This document shows positions 1 through 5,534 of a stretch of DNA of 6,747 nt, in pieces. Source of the DNA: Bacteroidota bacterium (GTDB taxonomy: Bacteria; Bacteroidota; Bacteroidia; Chitinophagales; Chitinophagaceae); the NCBI GenBank assembly GCA_028877005.1, contig JAGWPI010000261.1, positions 1-6,747 on the forward strand, in the 5' to 3' direction. Positions within the stretch are counted from its first letter, which is position 1. Each line of letters opens with the position of its first letter. The notes beneath the pieces were generated by a model. It searched no databases and was not told the origin of the DNA. It saw nothing but the letters and a program-made list of their open reading frames with translations. The position numbers and the translations under genes are program-made.

Positions 1-1
1 A

Positions 2-487
2 GGTGTAAGCGGTAATAAAATTTATGATTTATATCTTAGGTTAGAAGATGATGTAATACGTAAAGACCCCACTTTAGTGGTTATTTTTATTGGTGTAAAT
101 GATGTTTGGCATAAAACGTCGCATGGTACGGGTACTGATATTGAAAAATTTGAAAAATTTTATGAAGCTATTTTAAATCAATTAAAGGCAGCCCATATTC
201 AAGTTGTACTATGTACTATATTATCTATTGGTGAAAAATTACAAGGTCAAAATCCACAAGATGTTGATATTGATTTATATAATGGTATAATTAGAAACTT
301 TGCTAACACCTATCAATACCCACTTTGCGATTTGAGAAAAATGGCCGTAGAATTTATTTCAAATAATAATACTGCTAATGTTGATCGGGGTTTTTTAACC
401 AAAGATGGTGTTCATTTAAATGAGTTGGGCAATAAGTTAGTAGCAGAAAATATTTGGCAAACGCTTACATCAATTAAGGGTTTATAA
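2..487 (+). CDS. SGNH/GDSL-family hydrolase (esterase-like), 5' end cut by window
   Basis: This is the C-terminal 161 residues of an SGNH-fold hydrolase. The reading frame is open from the first complete codon at base 2, so the gene starts outside the window, and the internal GTG at 77 is not its start. Visible residues 1-6 (GVSGNK) are the glycine block that normally follows the nucleophile block. GVND at 31-34 is the block whose Asn helps form the oxyanion hole. DGVHL at 135-139 carries the catalytic Asp-x-x-His pair. The GDS nucleophile block must lie upstream and cannot be checked. Such enzymes hydrolyse ester bonds, often on acetylated sugars or lipids; the substrate cannot be told from this fragment, nor can the presence of a signal peptide. 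It converges on tyrS, and a possible shared terminator lies between them. The family call is firm and the substrate unknown. Confidence 0.85.
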   Translation, partial: GVSGNKIYDLYLRLEDDVIRKDPTLVVIFIGVNDVWHKTSHGTGTDIEKFEKFYEAILNQLKAAHIQVVLCTILSIGEKLQGQNPQDVDIDLYNGIIRNFANTYQYPLCDLRKMAVEFISNNNTANVDRGFLTKDGVHLNELGNKLVAENIWQTLTSIKGL

Positions 488-491
488 TAAA

Positions 492-547
492 AAAACCAAT
501 TTCATTTTTGTAAACTGCTTTTTGTAAATTGATTAGCTATTGGTTTT
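492..547. terminator. Possible bidirectional terminator between the hydrolase gene and tyrS
   Basis: AAAACCAAT (492-500) is an inverted repeat of ATTGGTTTT (539-547). The loop is long and contains the direct repeat TTTTTGTAAA. An A-run on one side and a T-run on the other would give a U-tract in either direction. The position, between two convergent genes, fits a shared terminator. The stem is AT-rich and the loop about 38 bases, so this is weak. Confidence 0.35.
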
Positions 548-555
548 AATAAAAT

Positions 556-1842
556 TTAATCTTTTACAATAATTAAGTAATAATTTTTTTTACCTTTTTG
601 AACAAGTAAATATTTGCCTTGCAATAATTCATTAACCGTTACATGTGTAAAATTGGTTTCAATTTTCTTTTTATTAATGCGGATACCCCCATTTTGCCAC
701 ATTTTTCTTGCTTCTGATTTACTGGTGAAAATATTGGTTTCAGTAAGCAAATTTAATATATCATACCCGTTTATTATTTGCGATTTTAATATCTGTATTG
801 TAGGTACACCTTCTAATACTTGTAATAATTGTTGTTCATTCAAACTTTCAAGCAAAGTAGCTGTTTCATTATTGAATAAAATTTCAGAAGCCTGAACAGC
901 AAAATCATAGTCAGCTTTACTATGTACAAAAGTAGTTAGTGATTCTGCTAATTTTTTTTGTAATATTCTTTCATGTGGTGCTTTGGCATGTTCTTCTAAT
1001 AGGCTTTCAATTGTTGCTTTGGGTAATAAAGTAAATATTTTGATCCATTTAGTGGCATCTTCATCACTGGCATTCAGCCAAAATTGATAAAATTGATATG
1101 GTGAAGTTTTTTGAGGATCTAACCAAACATTTCCTTTTTCAGTTTTCCCAAATTTGCCTCCGTCGGCTTTTGTTATTAACGGACAGGTAAATGCAAAAGC
1201 CTCGCCACCTGCCTTTTTTCTAATAATTTCAGTACCGGTAACAATATTTCCCCATTGGTCACTTCCGCCCATTTGTAACTTACAATTTTTATGGGTATAT
1301 AACCAATAAAAATCATATCCCTGCACCAACTGATAGGTAAACTCAGTAAAACTCATTCCTGATTCATTTTCTAACCGTTTTTTTACACTGTCTTTTGACA
1401 TCATGTAATTAACCGTAATGTATTTGCCTACATCTCTAATAAATTGCAAGAAAGTCATGTCTTTAAACCAATCATAGTTATTCACCATTTCTGCTGCATT
1501 TGGGTTTGTAGCATCAAAATCTAAAAATTTTTCTAATTGTTTTTTTACGCAACGTACATTATGTTGTAAAACATCTTCGCTCAGTAAATTTCTTTCTTCA
1601 CTTTTACCACTTGGGTCGCCCACCATTCCCGTAGCGCCTCCTACTAAAGCAAATGGTTTATGGCCTGCTTTTTGTAAATGCACCAATAACAAAATAGGCA
1701 CCAGGCTTCCAATATGTAAACTATCTGCTGTTGGGTCAAAGCCTATATAGGCAGCCGTCATTTCTTTATTTAATTGTTCAATGGTTCCCGGCATAATATC
1801 TTGTATTAATCCACGCCATTGTAATTCCTCCATTAATGTCAT
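556..1842 (-). CDS. tyrS: Tyrosyl-tRNA synthetase
   Basis: This enzyme activates tyrosine with ATP and charges tRNA-Tyr in the cytoplasm as a class I synthetase homodimer. Numbering from the upstream ATG at 1854 (432 aa), the HIGH-type signature is HIGS at 47-50, the tyrosine site includes YQLVQGYD at 174-181 and GGSDQWGN at 196-203, and the KMSKS loop is KFGKT at 234-238. A C-terminal S4-like RNA-binding domain covers about 360-432. I place the start at Met5 (1842, 428 aa). There [11 protein letters not shown] lines up without a gap with my recollection of the usual bacterial N-terminus (M-x-x-x-EEL-x-WRG). A promoter box ends only five bases before the first ATG, leaving no room for a leader at that codon. 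The cognate tRNA-Tyr gene is at 5006-5091. The gene looks complete; function is near certain, the start less so. Confidence 0.95.
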   Translation of the reverse strand: MTLMEELQWRGLIQDIMPGTIEQLNKEMTAAYIGFDPTADSLHIGSLVPILLLVHLQKAGHKPFALVGGATGMVGDPSGKSEERNLLSEDVLQHNVRCVKKQLEKFLDFDATNPNAAEMVNNYDWFKDMTFLQFIRDVGKYITVNYMMSKDSVKKRLENESGMSFTEFTYQLVQGYDFYWLYTHKNCKLQMGGSDQWGNIVTGTEIIRKKAGGEAFAFTCPLITKADGGKFGKTEKGNVWLDPQKTSPYQFYQFWLNASDEDATKWIKIFTLLPKATIESLLEEHAKAPHERILQKKLAESLTTFVHSKADYDFAVQASEILFNNETATLLESLNEQQLLQVLEGVPTIQILKSQIINGYDILNLLTETNIFTSKSEARKMWQNGGIRINKKKIETNFTHVTVNELLQGKYLLVQKGKKNYYLIIVKD

Positions 1843-1859
1843 ATTAAATTCCATTTTTG

Positions 1860-1867
1860 CAAAAGTA
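1860..1867 (-). promoter_or_regulatory. Bacteroidota -7 promoter box for tyrS
   Basis: On the minus strand this reads TACTTTTG, a full match to the Bacteroidota -7 consensus TAnnTTTG. No clear TTG lies at the expected distance for a -33 element. Transcription would begin at about 1853-1855, on or next to the upstream ATG of tyrS. That supports translation from Met5 with a leader of roughly 12 bases, or a leaderless mRNA. Confidence 0.5.
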
Positions 1868-1910
1868 ATTACTATTGATGTTCTTAATAAATGTAATTGT
1901 TGTATTATGT

Positions 1911-1940
1911 TTGCAAAAGCAAGTTATGTCTGTACTTTTT
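1911..1940 (+). promoter_or_regulatory. Candidate promoter for the RDD protein gene
   Basis: TTG at 1911-1913 is followed after 19 bases by TACTTTTT (1933-1940), which matches TAnnTTTG at all but the last base. A second candidate is TATGTTTG at 1906-1913, a full -7 match that shares the same TTTG but has no good -33 partner. Either would give a leader of about 30-60 bases before the ATG at 1979. Which one is used cannot be decided from sequence. Confidence 0.4.
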
Positions 1941-1978
1941 TTATAATAGACTAACAAAAAAATAAAAATAAATATCAT

Positions 1979-2356
1979 ATGCAAATAGTTGGTTTTGGTA
2001 CCCGCGTACTTAATTTTTTAGTAGATATAATTTTTGTTTTTGCCATTGCATATGTGATTCAAAAAATATGGGATTGGTATGTAGTTTTTTATGAATTTAC
2101 TCCTTTCAATTTTGGTGAAATTTTTGGCTTGGTAGTTTTTGTATATTATTTTTTGTTTGAATTAATTTTTGCGCGAACACCGGGCAAATGGTTTTCGAGA
2201 AGTAAAGTGGTTACAAAAACAGGAAATAGGCCGCGAATTTGGTCAATTTTTCTTCGCAGTATTGTTCGGTTAACAATTATTGATGCTTTTTTTATCCCTT
2301 TTTTAGATATGCCTTTGCATGATTATTTAAGCAAAACTAGAATTGTTGAAGCTTAA
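1979..2356 (+). CDS. Small RDD-family integral membrane protein
   Basis: This is a 125-residue hydrophobic protein of the RDD family, named for one Arg and two Asp residues. The N-terminal signature is GFGTRVLNFLVD at 5-16, with Arg9 and Asp16. Likely membrane segments lie at about 12-30 and 48-64, with a third, weaker one at about 95-108. The conserved cytoplasmic piece ARTPGKWFSRSKVV (65-78) and the C-terminal LHDYLSKTRIV (113-123) are typical. It is near the short end of the family. The biochemical role of small stand-alone RDD proteins is mostly unknown; some larger relatives have been linked to ion transport or stress, which cannot be transferred here. The ATG at 1979 has no SD and an A-rich leader. 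It is divergent from tyrS and its stop lies 7 bases from the ribE stop. Family confident, function unknown. Confidence 0.85.
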   Translation: MQIVGFGTRVLNFLVDIIFVFAIAYVIQKIWDWYVVFYEFTPFNFGEIFGLVVFVYYFLFELIFARTPGKWFSRSKVVTKTGNRPRIWSIFLRSIVRLTIIDAFFIPFLDMPLHDYLSKTRIVEA

Positions 2357-2363
2357 ATTAGGC

Positions 2364-2984
2364 CTATAATGCAGTTATATTAATTGAATCTAACTTATTT
2401 TTTAAATTGTTCATTCGTAAAATATACTTTCCCAGTATGTCAAACTCTAGGTTTACTTCTGTGTTAACAGATATTGTACCCATATTAGTATGTGTATAAG
2501 TGTAGGGTATAATAGCTACTTTAAAGCTATTTTCTGTAACAGCAAAACAAGTTAAACTAATGCCATTTATACAAATAGATCCTTTTTCAATTATTAATGG
2601 TGCAAATTCAAAAGGAAATTGAAAGCTAAATTCCCAACTTCCATTTAAATTTTTAACCTCAGTACAAAAAGCTGTACAATCAACATGTCCTTGTACCAAG
2701 TGTCCATCTATTCTGCCATTCATTAACATGCACCGTTCAATATTTATGGTATTTCCAATTGCTAAGCGGCCTAAATTGGTTTTTTGTAAGGTTTCTGCAA
2801 TTGCAGTTACACGATGGTTATTTTCCTTAACCTCCTCTATTGTAAGGCATACACCATTATGAGATACACTTTGGTCAACTTTTAAAGTATTACTAATAGG
2901 AGAGGATATCCAAAAACTGGTATTTGTTCCATTTTTTTCAATCTCATTTATAGTACCAATACATTCAACTATACCTGTAAACAT
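2364..2984 (-). CDS. ribE: Riboflavin synthase (alpha subunit)
   Basis: This cytoplasmic enzyme converts two molecules of 6,7-dimethyl-8-ribityllumazine to riboflavin and a pyrimidine by-product, the last step of riboflavin synthesis. The 206-residue length is normal. It starts with the hallmark MFTGIVE. There are two lumazine-binding repeats: the first contains SVSHNGVCLT (39-48) and the second KGSICINGISLT (about 134-145). The joining region has GRIDGHLVQGHVD (90-102), holding the conserved GH-x-x-x-GH. The C-terminal FDILGKYILRM is the usual tail helix. The symbol is ambiguous: this enzyme is called ribE in many bacteria and ribC in E. coli. No other riboflavin genes are adjacent, and I see no FMN riboswitch in the short space upstream (2985-3091). 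There is no SD. It is divergent from rpsU and convergent with the RDD gene. Confidence 0.95.
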   Translation of the reverse strand: MFTGIVECIGTINEIEKNGTNTSFWISSPISNTLKVDQSVSHNGVCLTIEEVKENNHRVTAIAETLQKTNLGRLAIGNTINIERCMLMNGRIDGHLVQGHVDCTAFCTEVKNLNGSWEFSFQFPFEFAPLIIEKGSICINGISLTCFAVTENSFKVAIIPYTYTHTNMGTISVNTEVNLEFDILGKYILRMNNLKNKLDSINITAL

Positions 2985-3027
2985 GTATGCAATTTAAATG
3001 GAAAAGTTAGAAAAATAATTTTGATAT

Positions 3028-3057
3028 TTGGAATTTTACCGGAACATGTTATCTTTG
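3028..3057 (+). promoter_or_regulatory. rpsU promoter (TTG - 19 bases - TATCTTTG)
   Basis: TTG at 3028-3030 and TATCTTTG at 3050-3057 match the Bacteroidota -33 and -7 elements with the preferred 19-base spacing. The box is followed by C, the common TTTGC form. The start of transcription would be near 3064, giving a leader of roughly 28 bases to the rpsU ATG. This is the best promoter in the window. Confidence 0.7.
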
Positions 3058-3074
3058 CACCCCATTCATTCAAA

Positions 3075-3081
3075 AAAGGAG
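3075..3081 (+). promoter_or_regulatory. Strong Shine-Dalgarno of rpsU
   Basis: AAAGGAG at 3075-3081 is complementary to seven bases of the anti-SD region of 16S rRNA and ends 10 bases before the ATG. No other gene in the window with a visible start has an SD of this strength; the others have A-rich or featureless leaders, as is usual in Bacteroidota. An SD kept specifically on rpsU fits the proposed autoregulation by bS21. Confidence 0.8.
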
Positions 3082-3091
3082 ATATTTTATT

Positions 3092-3289
3092 ATGCTTATT
3101 ATCGATTCAAAAGATTGCGAAAACATTGACAAGGCACTGAAAAAGTATAAGAAAAAGTTTGAAAAAAGTAAAACACTTTTAAAATTAAGAGAGCGTCAAA
3201 CTTTTACGAAGCCTTCAGTTAAACGCAGAGAAACTGTGTTAAAAGCAATTTACAAGCAGAAAATAGCAAGTGGAAAAATAGAGGCATAA
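3092..3289 (+). CDS. rpsU: Small ribosomal subunit protein bS21
   Basis: bS21 is a small basic protein of the 30S platform, next to the 3' end of 16S rRNA. The 65-residue product is Lys/Arg-rich and helical with no hydrophobic segment. It has the family core of clustered basic residues (KKYKKKFEKSK at 17-27, LRERQTFTKPSVKRRE at 32-47). In Bacteroidota ribosomes, bS21 together with bS18 and bS6 is known to cover the anti-SD, and Tyr54 of Flavobacterium bS21 is, as I recall, a contact residue; this protein has Tyr at position 54 (AIYKQK). The gene has its own promoter, a strong SD and a terminator at 3316-3351, so it can form a single-gene transcript. The ATG at 3092 is fixed by the SD. Confidence 0.95.
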   Translation: MLIIDSKDCENIDKALKKYKKKFEKSKTLLKLRERQTFTKPSVKRRETVLKAIYKQKIASGKIEA

Positions 3290-3315
3290 AAAGCTTTTAT
3301 TCCCAAAATATATTT

Positions 3316-3351
3316 AGTAGCCTGAAGTAATTAATTTTAGGCTACTTTTTT
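3316..3351 (+). terminator. Intrinsic terminator of rpsU, abutting the xerC start
   Basis: AGTAGCCT (3316-3323) pairs perfectly with AGGCTACT (3339-3346), an 8-bp stem with a 15-base loop, followed by six T (3346-3351, the first shared with the stem). It lies 27 bases after the rpsU stop. The T-tract ends exactly at base 3351 and the xerC ATG begins at 3352. Confidence 0.8.
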
Positions 3352-4254
3352 ATGTCTATTAGCGAAAAATATCCAGAATTACAACAATTTATTGAATACC
3401 TTCAATTTGAAAAGCGGTATTCACCCCATACACTAACAGCTTATGAGCATGATTTAGTGCAGTTTCTTCATTTTCAAATTACGCAGTTTAGTGCACCTGC
3501 AATTCAAAATATTCAACCCACATTCATTAAAAGTTGGTTGGCTTTTTTAAAAGAACAAGGCCTAGAATCAAAAAGTATTAATCGAAAAATTTCCACTTTA
3601 AAAGCATTTTTCAAACATTTACAAAAATTGGACTATTTACAACAATCGCCAATGGCCACTATTATTTCTCCTAAATCTAAAAAAAGATTACCTGTATATG
3701 TAGAAGAAGTTACTATGAATAAGCTAATACATACTACAATTGATACAGATGATTGGAGTCAAAAAACCTATTTTTTGGTATTGCAACTATTTTATTTTAC
3801 CGGTATACGATTAAGTGAGCTAATTCAATTAACAGAAAGACAAATTGATGTAGCCAATCATCAAATAAAAGTAATTGGTAAAGGCAATAAAGAACGCATT
3901 ATACCCATTCATGCCAATTTGTTGCAACAACTAACTAATTATATACAAGAAAAACATTGGCAATTTGGGAATAACCAAACACAAGTGTTTGTGAGTAAAA
4001 AAAACAAGCCATTGCATCCCCGGCAAGTATACCAAAATATTAAAAATTTACTAGGAACTGTAACTACTATGCAAAAAAAGAGCCCGCACATATTACGCCA
4101 TACATTTGCAACACATTTATTAAACAATGGCGCAGATTTAAATGCTGTAAAAGAATTATTAGGCCATAGCAGTTTGGCAGCTACTCAAGTTTATACCCAT
4201 ACTACAATAGAAAAGTTAAAAGATATTTACAAAAAAGCACATCCAAAAGCCTGA
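3352..4254 (+). CDS. xerC: Tyrosine site-specific recombinase XerC
   Basis: This recombinase cuts and rejoins DNA at the chromosomal dif site together with XerD, resolving chromosome dimers at division. The 300-residue length is that of a core Xer protein. The N-terminal SAM-like DNA-binding domain covers about 7-92 (YSPHTLTAYEHDL at 23-35, SINRKISTLKAFFKHL at 75-90). The catalytic domain follows, with the full set: Arg153 (TGIRLSEL), Lys177 (GKGNKER), His246 and Arg249 (HILRH), His272 (LLGHSS), and nucleophile Tyr281 (QVYTH). Spacing agrees with E. coli XerD. It lacks the long extra segments of phage integrases, and nothing around it looks mobile. XerC rather than XerD is inferred from the neighbours rpsU and hpf, a position I recall for Bacteroidota XerC. 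No in-frame ATG follows until codon 101, so the start at 3352 stands despite the adjoining terminator and lack of an SD. Confidence 0.88.
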   Translation: MSISEKYPELQQFIEYLQFEKRYSPHTLTAYEHDLVQFLHFQITQFSAPAIQNIQPTFIKSWLAFLKEQGLESKSINRKISTLKAFFKHLQKLDYLQQSPMATIISPKSKKRLPVYVEEVTMNKLIHTTIDTDDWSQKTYFLVLQLFYFTGIRLSELIQLTERQIDVANHQIKVIGKGNKERIIPIHANLLQQLTNYIQEKHWQFGNNQTQVFVSKKNKPLHPRQVYQNIKNLLGTVTTMQKKSPHILRHTFATHLLNNGADLNAVKELLGHSSLAATQVYTHTTIEKLKDIYKKAHPKA

Positions 4255-4347
4255 TAGCAGTTACATTAATTAATATGGAATTTATTTTAAAAAAACAATG
4301 ACGAATTAGCTTTATTTTACAAAATGAATGTAGTAGATTTATGATGT

Positions 4348-4375
4348 AATAATGAGCGATACATTCGGCATTATT
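4348..4375 (+). other. Hairpin in the xerC-hpf gap
   Basis: AATAATG (4348-4354) pairs with CATTATT (4369-4375), and inside it CGA (4357-4359) pairs with TCG (4365-4367) around a 5-base loop. The two stems are joined by a small uneven internal loop. There is no proper T-tract, so it is not a standard terminator. It could be a weak 3' end for xerC, an operator or a leader structure for hpf. The rest of 4255-4423 is AT-rich, with no convincing promoter: the best -7 candidate, TATTTTTT at 4395-4402, lacks the G and a TTG partner. Confidence 0.3.
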
Positions 4376-4423
4376 TACAAATAGTTCTTTACATTATTTT
4401 TTCACCATTAAACGTGTGTTGCT

Positions 4424-4726
4424 ATGAACATCAACATTCAAACTGTGCATTTTGAAGCAGATTTTAAATTGTTAGATTATGTTACCAAAAAAACGGAAAA
4501 GTTAAACACATTCCATGATCAGATTTTAAAAGTAGATGTCTTTCTTAAATTGGATAATGTGGTTCATAAAATTAAAGACAAGATTGTTGAAATCCGAGTT
4601 CATGTTCCAAAACACGATTTTTTTGTAAAAGCTTCTTCCAAATCATTTGAAGAATCTTTTGATATGGCGTTTGAATCTATGATTAATCAGATTAAACGAA
4701 AAAAAGAAAAGTTAACTATTGCTTAG
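4424..4726 (+). CDS. hpf: Ribosome hibernation promoting factor (HPF/RaiA family, short form)
   Basis: This protein binds the 30S decoding region in slow growth or stress, blocks mRNA and tRNA access, and protects idle ribosomes. The 100-residue product has only the N-terminal HPF/YfiA domain and lacks the C-terminal dimerisation domain of long HPF. The fold order is visible: an opening strand (MNINIQTVHFEAD), a helix (FKLLDYVTKKTEKLNTF, 14-30), strands (ILKVDVFLKLDN; KIVEIRVHVPKHDFFVKAS), then the family's acidic-to-basic helix (SFEESFDMAFESMINQIKRKKEKL, 74-97) ending in a basic patch that would contact rRNA. Its leader has no SD and is not A-rich just before the ATG. A strong terminator follows 12 bases after the stop. 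It may be read from xerC or from an undetected promoter in the 169-base gap. A RaiA label is also possible. Confidence 0.92.
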   Translation: MNINIQTVHFEADFKLLDYVTKKTEKLNTFHDQILKVDVFLKLDNVVHKIKDKIVEIRVHVPKHDFFVKASSKSFEESFDMAFESMINQIKRKKEKLTIA

Positions 4727-4738
4727 CAAAAGTTTGTA

Positions 4739-4765
4739 GCCCTCTAAAAAGAGGGCTTTTTTTTT
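4739..4765 (+). terminator. Intrinsic terminator after hpf
   Basis: GCCCTCT (4739-4745) pairs with AGAGGGC (4750-4756) around an AAAA loop, followed by nine T (4757-4765). It is a GC-rich stem in AT-rich surroundings and the strongest terminator in the window. It separates the rpsU-xerC-hpf region from the tRNA-tuf unit. Confidence 0.92.
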
Positions 4766-4860
4766 ATACTATAACTGCATTTTTGGGCAAGTATTCCTAT
4801 TCTATTGACAGAAGTTTTGAAAAATGTTGAAAACTGATTAAAAATAATTGTAGAAGAATT

Positions 4861-4889
4861 TTGTTGAAATAAGTTTTCCATTACCTTTG
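4861..4889 (+). promoter_or_regulatory. Promoter of the tRNA-tuf unit
   Basis: TTG at 4861-4863 and TACCTTTG at 4882-4889 (followed by C) fit the Bacteroidota -33/-7 pattern with 18-base spacing. Transcription would start near 4896, about 27 bases before the first tRNA. No equally good promoter is seen between the tRNAs or in front of tuf, so this one probably serves the whole unit. Confidence 0.65.
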
Positions 4890-4922
4890 CCATCCCGAAA
4901 AAAACGGTAGTTCTTTATTTAT

Positions 4923-4998
4923 GCCGAAGTAGCTCAGTTGGTAGAGCAGCTGATTTGTAATCAGCAGGTCGTGGGTTCGACTCCCTTCTTCGGCTCCA
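4923..4998 (+). tRNA. tRNA-Thr(UGU)
   Basis: Acceptor GCCGAAG (4923-4929) pairs with CTTCGGC (4988-4994). The anticodon arm GCTGA/TCAGC encloses loop TTTGTAA with anticodon TGT, reading ACA and related Thr codons. The T-arm has GGGTTCGACTCCC. T is the discriminator base and CCA is encoded (4996-4998). It is the first of four tRNAs upstream of tuf and matches E. coli thrU in position and anticodon. Confidence 0.97.
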
Positions 4999-5005
4999 AA
5001 AAAAT

Positions 5006-5091
5006 GGGCAGGTTCCAGAGCGGCCAAATGGGGCGGACTGTAAATCCGCTGTCTTTCGACTTCAGTGGTTCGAATCCACTCCTGCCCACCA
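5006..5091 (+). tRNA. tRNA-Tyr(GUA)
   Basis: Acceptor GGGCAGG (5006-5012) pairs with CCTGCCC (5081-5087). The anticodon arm GCGGA/TCCGC holds loop CTGTAAA with anticodon GTA. The long variable region after the anticodon arm is the class II form expected of bacterial tRNA-Tyr. The discriminator is A and CCA is encoded (5089-5091). It starts 7 bases after tRNA-Thr(UGU) and is the substrate of the tyrS product. Confidence 0.97.
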
Positions 5092-5162
5092 TGTTTTTTG
5101 AATTAAATACATGTAGTTCTTTTAAAAGAAAAAGTAAAGCCTAGCAGCTGTTACAATTTCAA

Positions 5163-5235
5163 GCGGGAGTAGCTCATTTGGTAGAGCGATAGCCTTCCAA
5201 GCTATAGGTGGCGAGTTCGAGCCTCGTCTCCCGCT
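5163..5235 (+). tRNA. tRNA-Gly(UCC)
   Basis: Acceptor GCGGGAG (5163-5169) pairs with CTCCCGC (5228-5234). The anticodon arm ATAGC/GCTAT holds loop CTTCCAA with anticodon TCC. The discriminator is T, followed by CTT, so unlike its three neighbours it does not encode CCA and needs the CCA-adding enzyme. The 71-base spacer before it holds only a perfect 14-base palindrome (5117-5130). Confidence 0.97.
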
Positions 5236-5330
5236 CTTTGCCTGAAATAACGGAAATAAAAAAAATAGGTTCATGACTTTTTGAATTGGAATGGATACTA
5301 TTAATAAGTAAAACCGATTTTTTTTATCAG

Positions 5331-5405
<75 letters not shown>

Positions 5406-5454
5406 TTTTTAAAATGTGTGTGTGACAAACTGCAGAGGGTATAATATAAAAAAG

Positions 5455-5511
5455 AGGATTTAAAAAATCCTGATAATAAAATTAATACAAGGTGCAAACC
5501 TTAATTTTTTT
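5455..5511 (+). promoter_or_regulatory. tuf leader hairpins, the second terminator-like
   Basis: Two hairpins lie between tRNA-Thr(GGU) and tuf. The first is AGGATTT (5455-5461) with AAATCCT (5465-5471) around three A. The second is AAGGT (5489-5493) with ACCTT (5498-5502) closed by a GCAA (GNRA) tetraloop and followed by AA and seven T (5505-5511). The second could partially terminate or mark a processing point between tRNA and tuf mRNA. Its 5-bp stem is short for an efficient terminator. Confidence 0.4.
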
Positions 5512-5534
5512 AAACACAACTAAAAACAAATAAA

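Noticed and set aside
614..895. Plus-strand open frame opposite tyrS
   Set aside because: It lies wholly inside the well-conserved tyrS gene on the other strand and its translation looks like no protein family.
1888..1915. A dif-like site with right arm TTATGTTTGCA near tyrS, suggested by the presence of xerC
   Set aside because: The left arm does not match and there is no inverted symmetry; the right-arm match is explained by a TATGTTTGC promoter-like box.
2371..2387. Near-repeat of 17 bases shared with 4257-4273 (GCAGTTAyATTAATTrA)
   Set aside because: One copy lies within the ribE coding end, the match is short and AT-rich, and no third copy was noticed. Probably chance.
3352..4254. Xer-like recombinase as a mark of an integrated element next to tRNA genes
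   Set aside because: It has core Xer length and its flanks are housekeeping genes. No attachment-site repeats of tRNA 3' ends or cargo genes are seen.
4813..4835. Inverted repeat AGTTTT...AAAACT with direct repeats TTGAAAA upstream of the tRNA promoter
   Set aside because: Short, AT-only arms and no link to a known operator; too likely by chance in this composition.
5117..5130. Perfect palindrome TTCTTTTAAAAGAA between tRNA-Tyr and tRNA-Gly
   Set aside because: With no loop it cannot fold fully as RNA, it has low complexity, and nothing suggests a binding protein.
5422..5445. TATAAT at 5440-5445 with GTGACA upstream, resembling a sigma70 promoter for tuf
   Set aside because: The spacing is only 12 bases, and Bacteroidota housekeeping promoters use TTG/TAnnTTTG. 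In AT-rich DNA a TATAAT is expected by chance.
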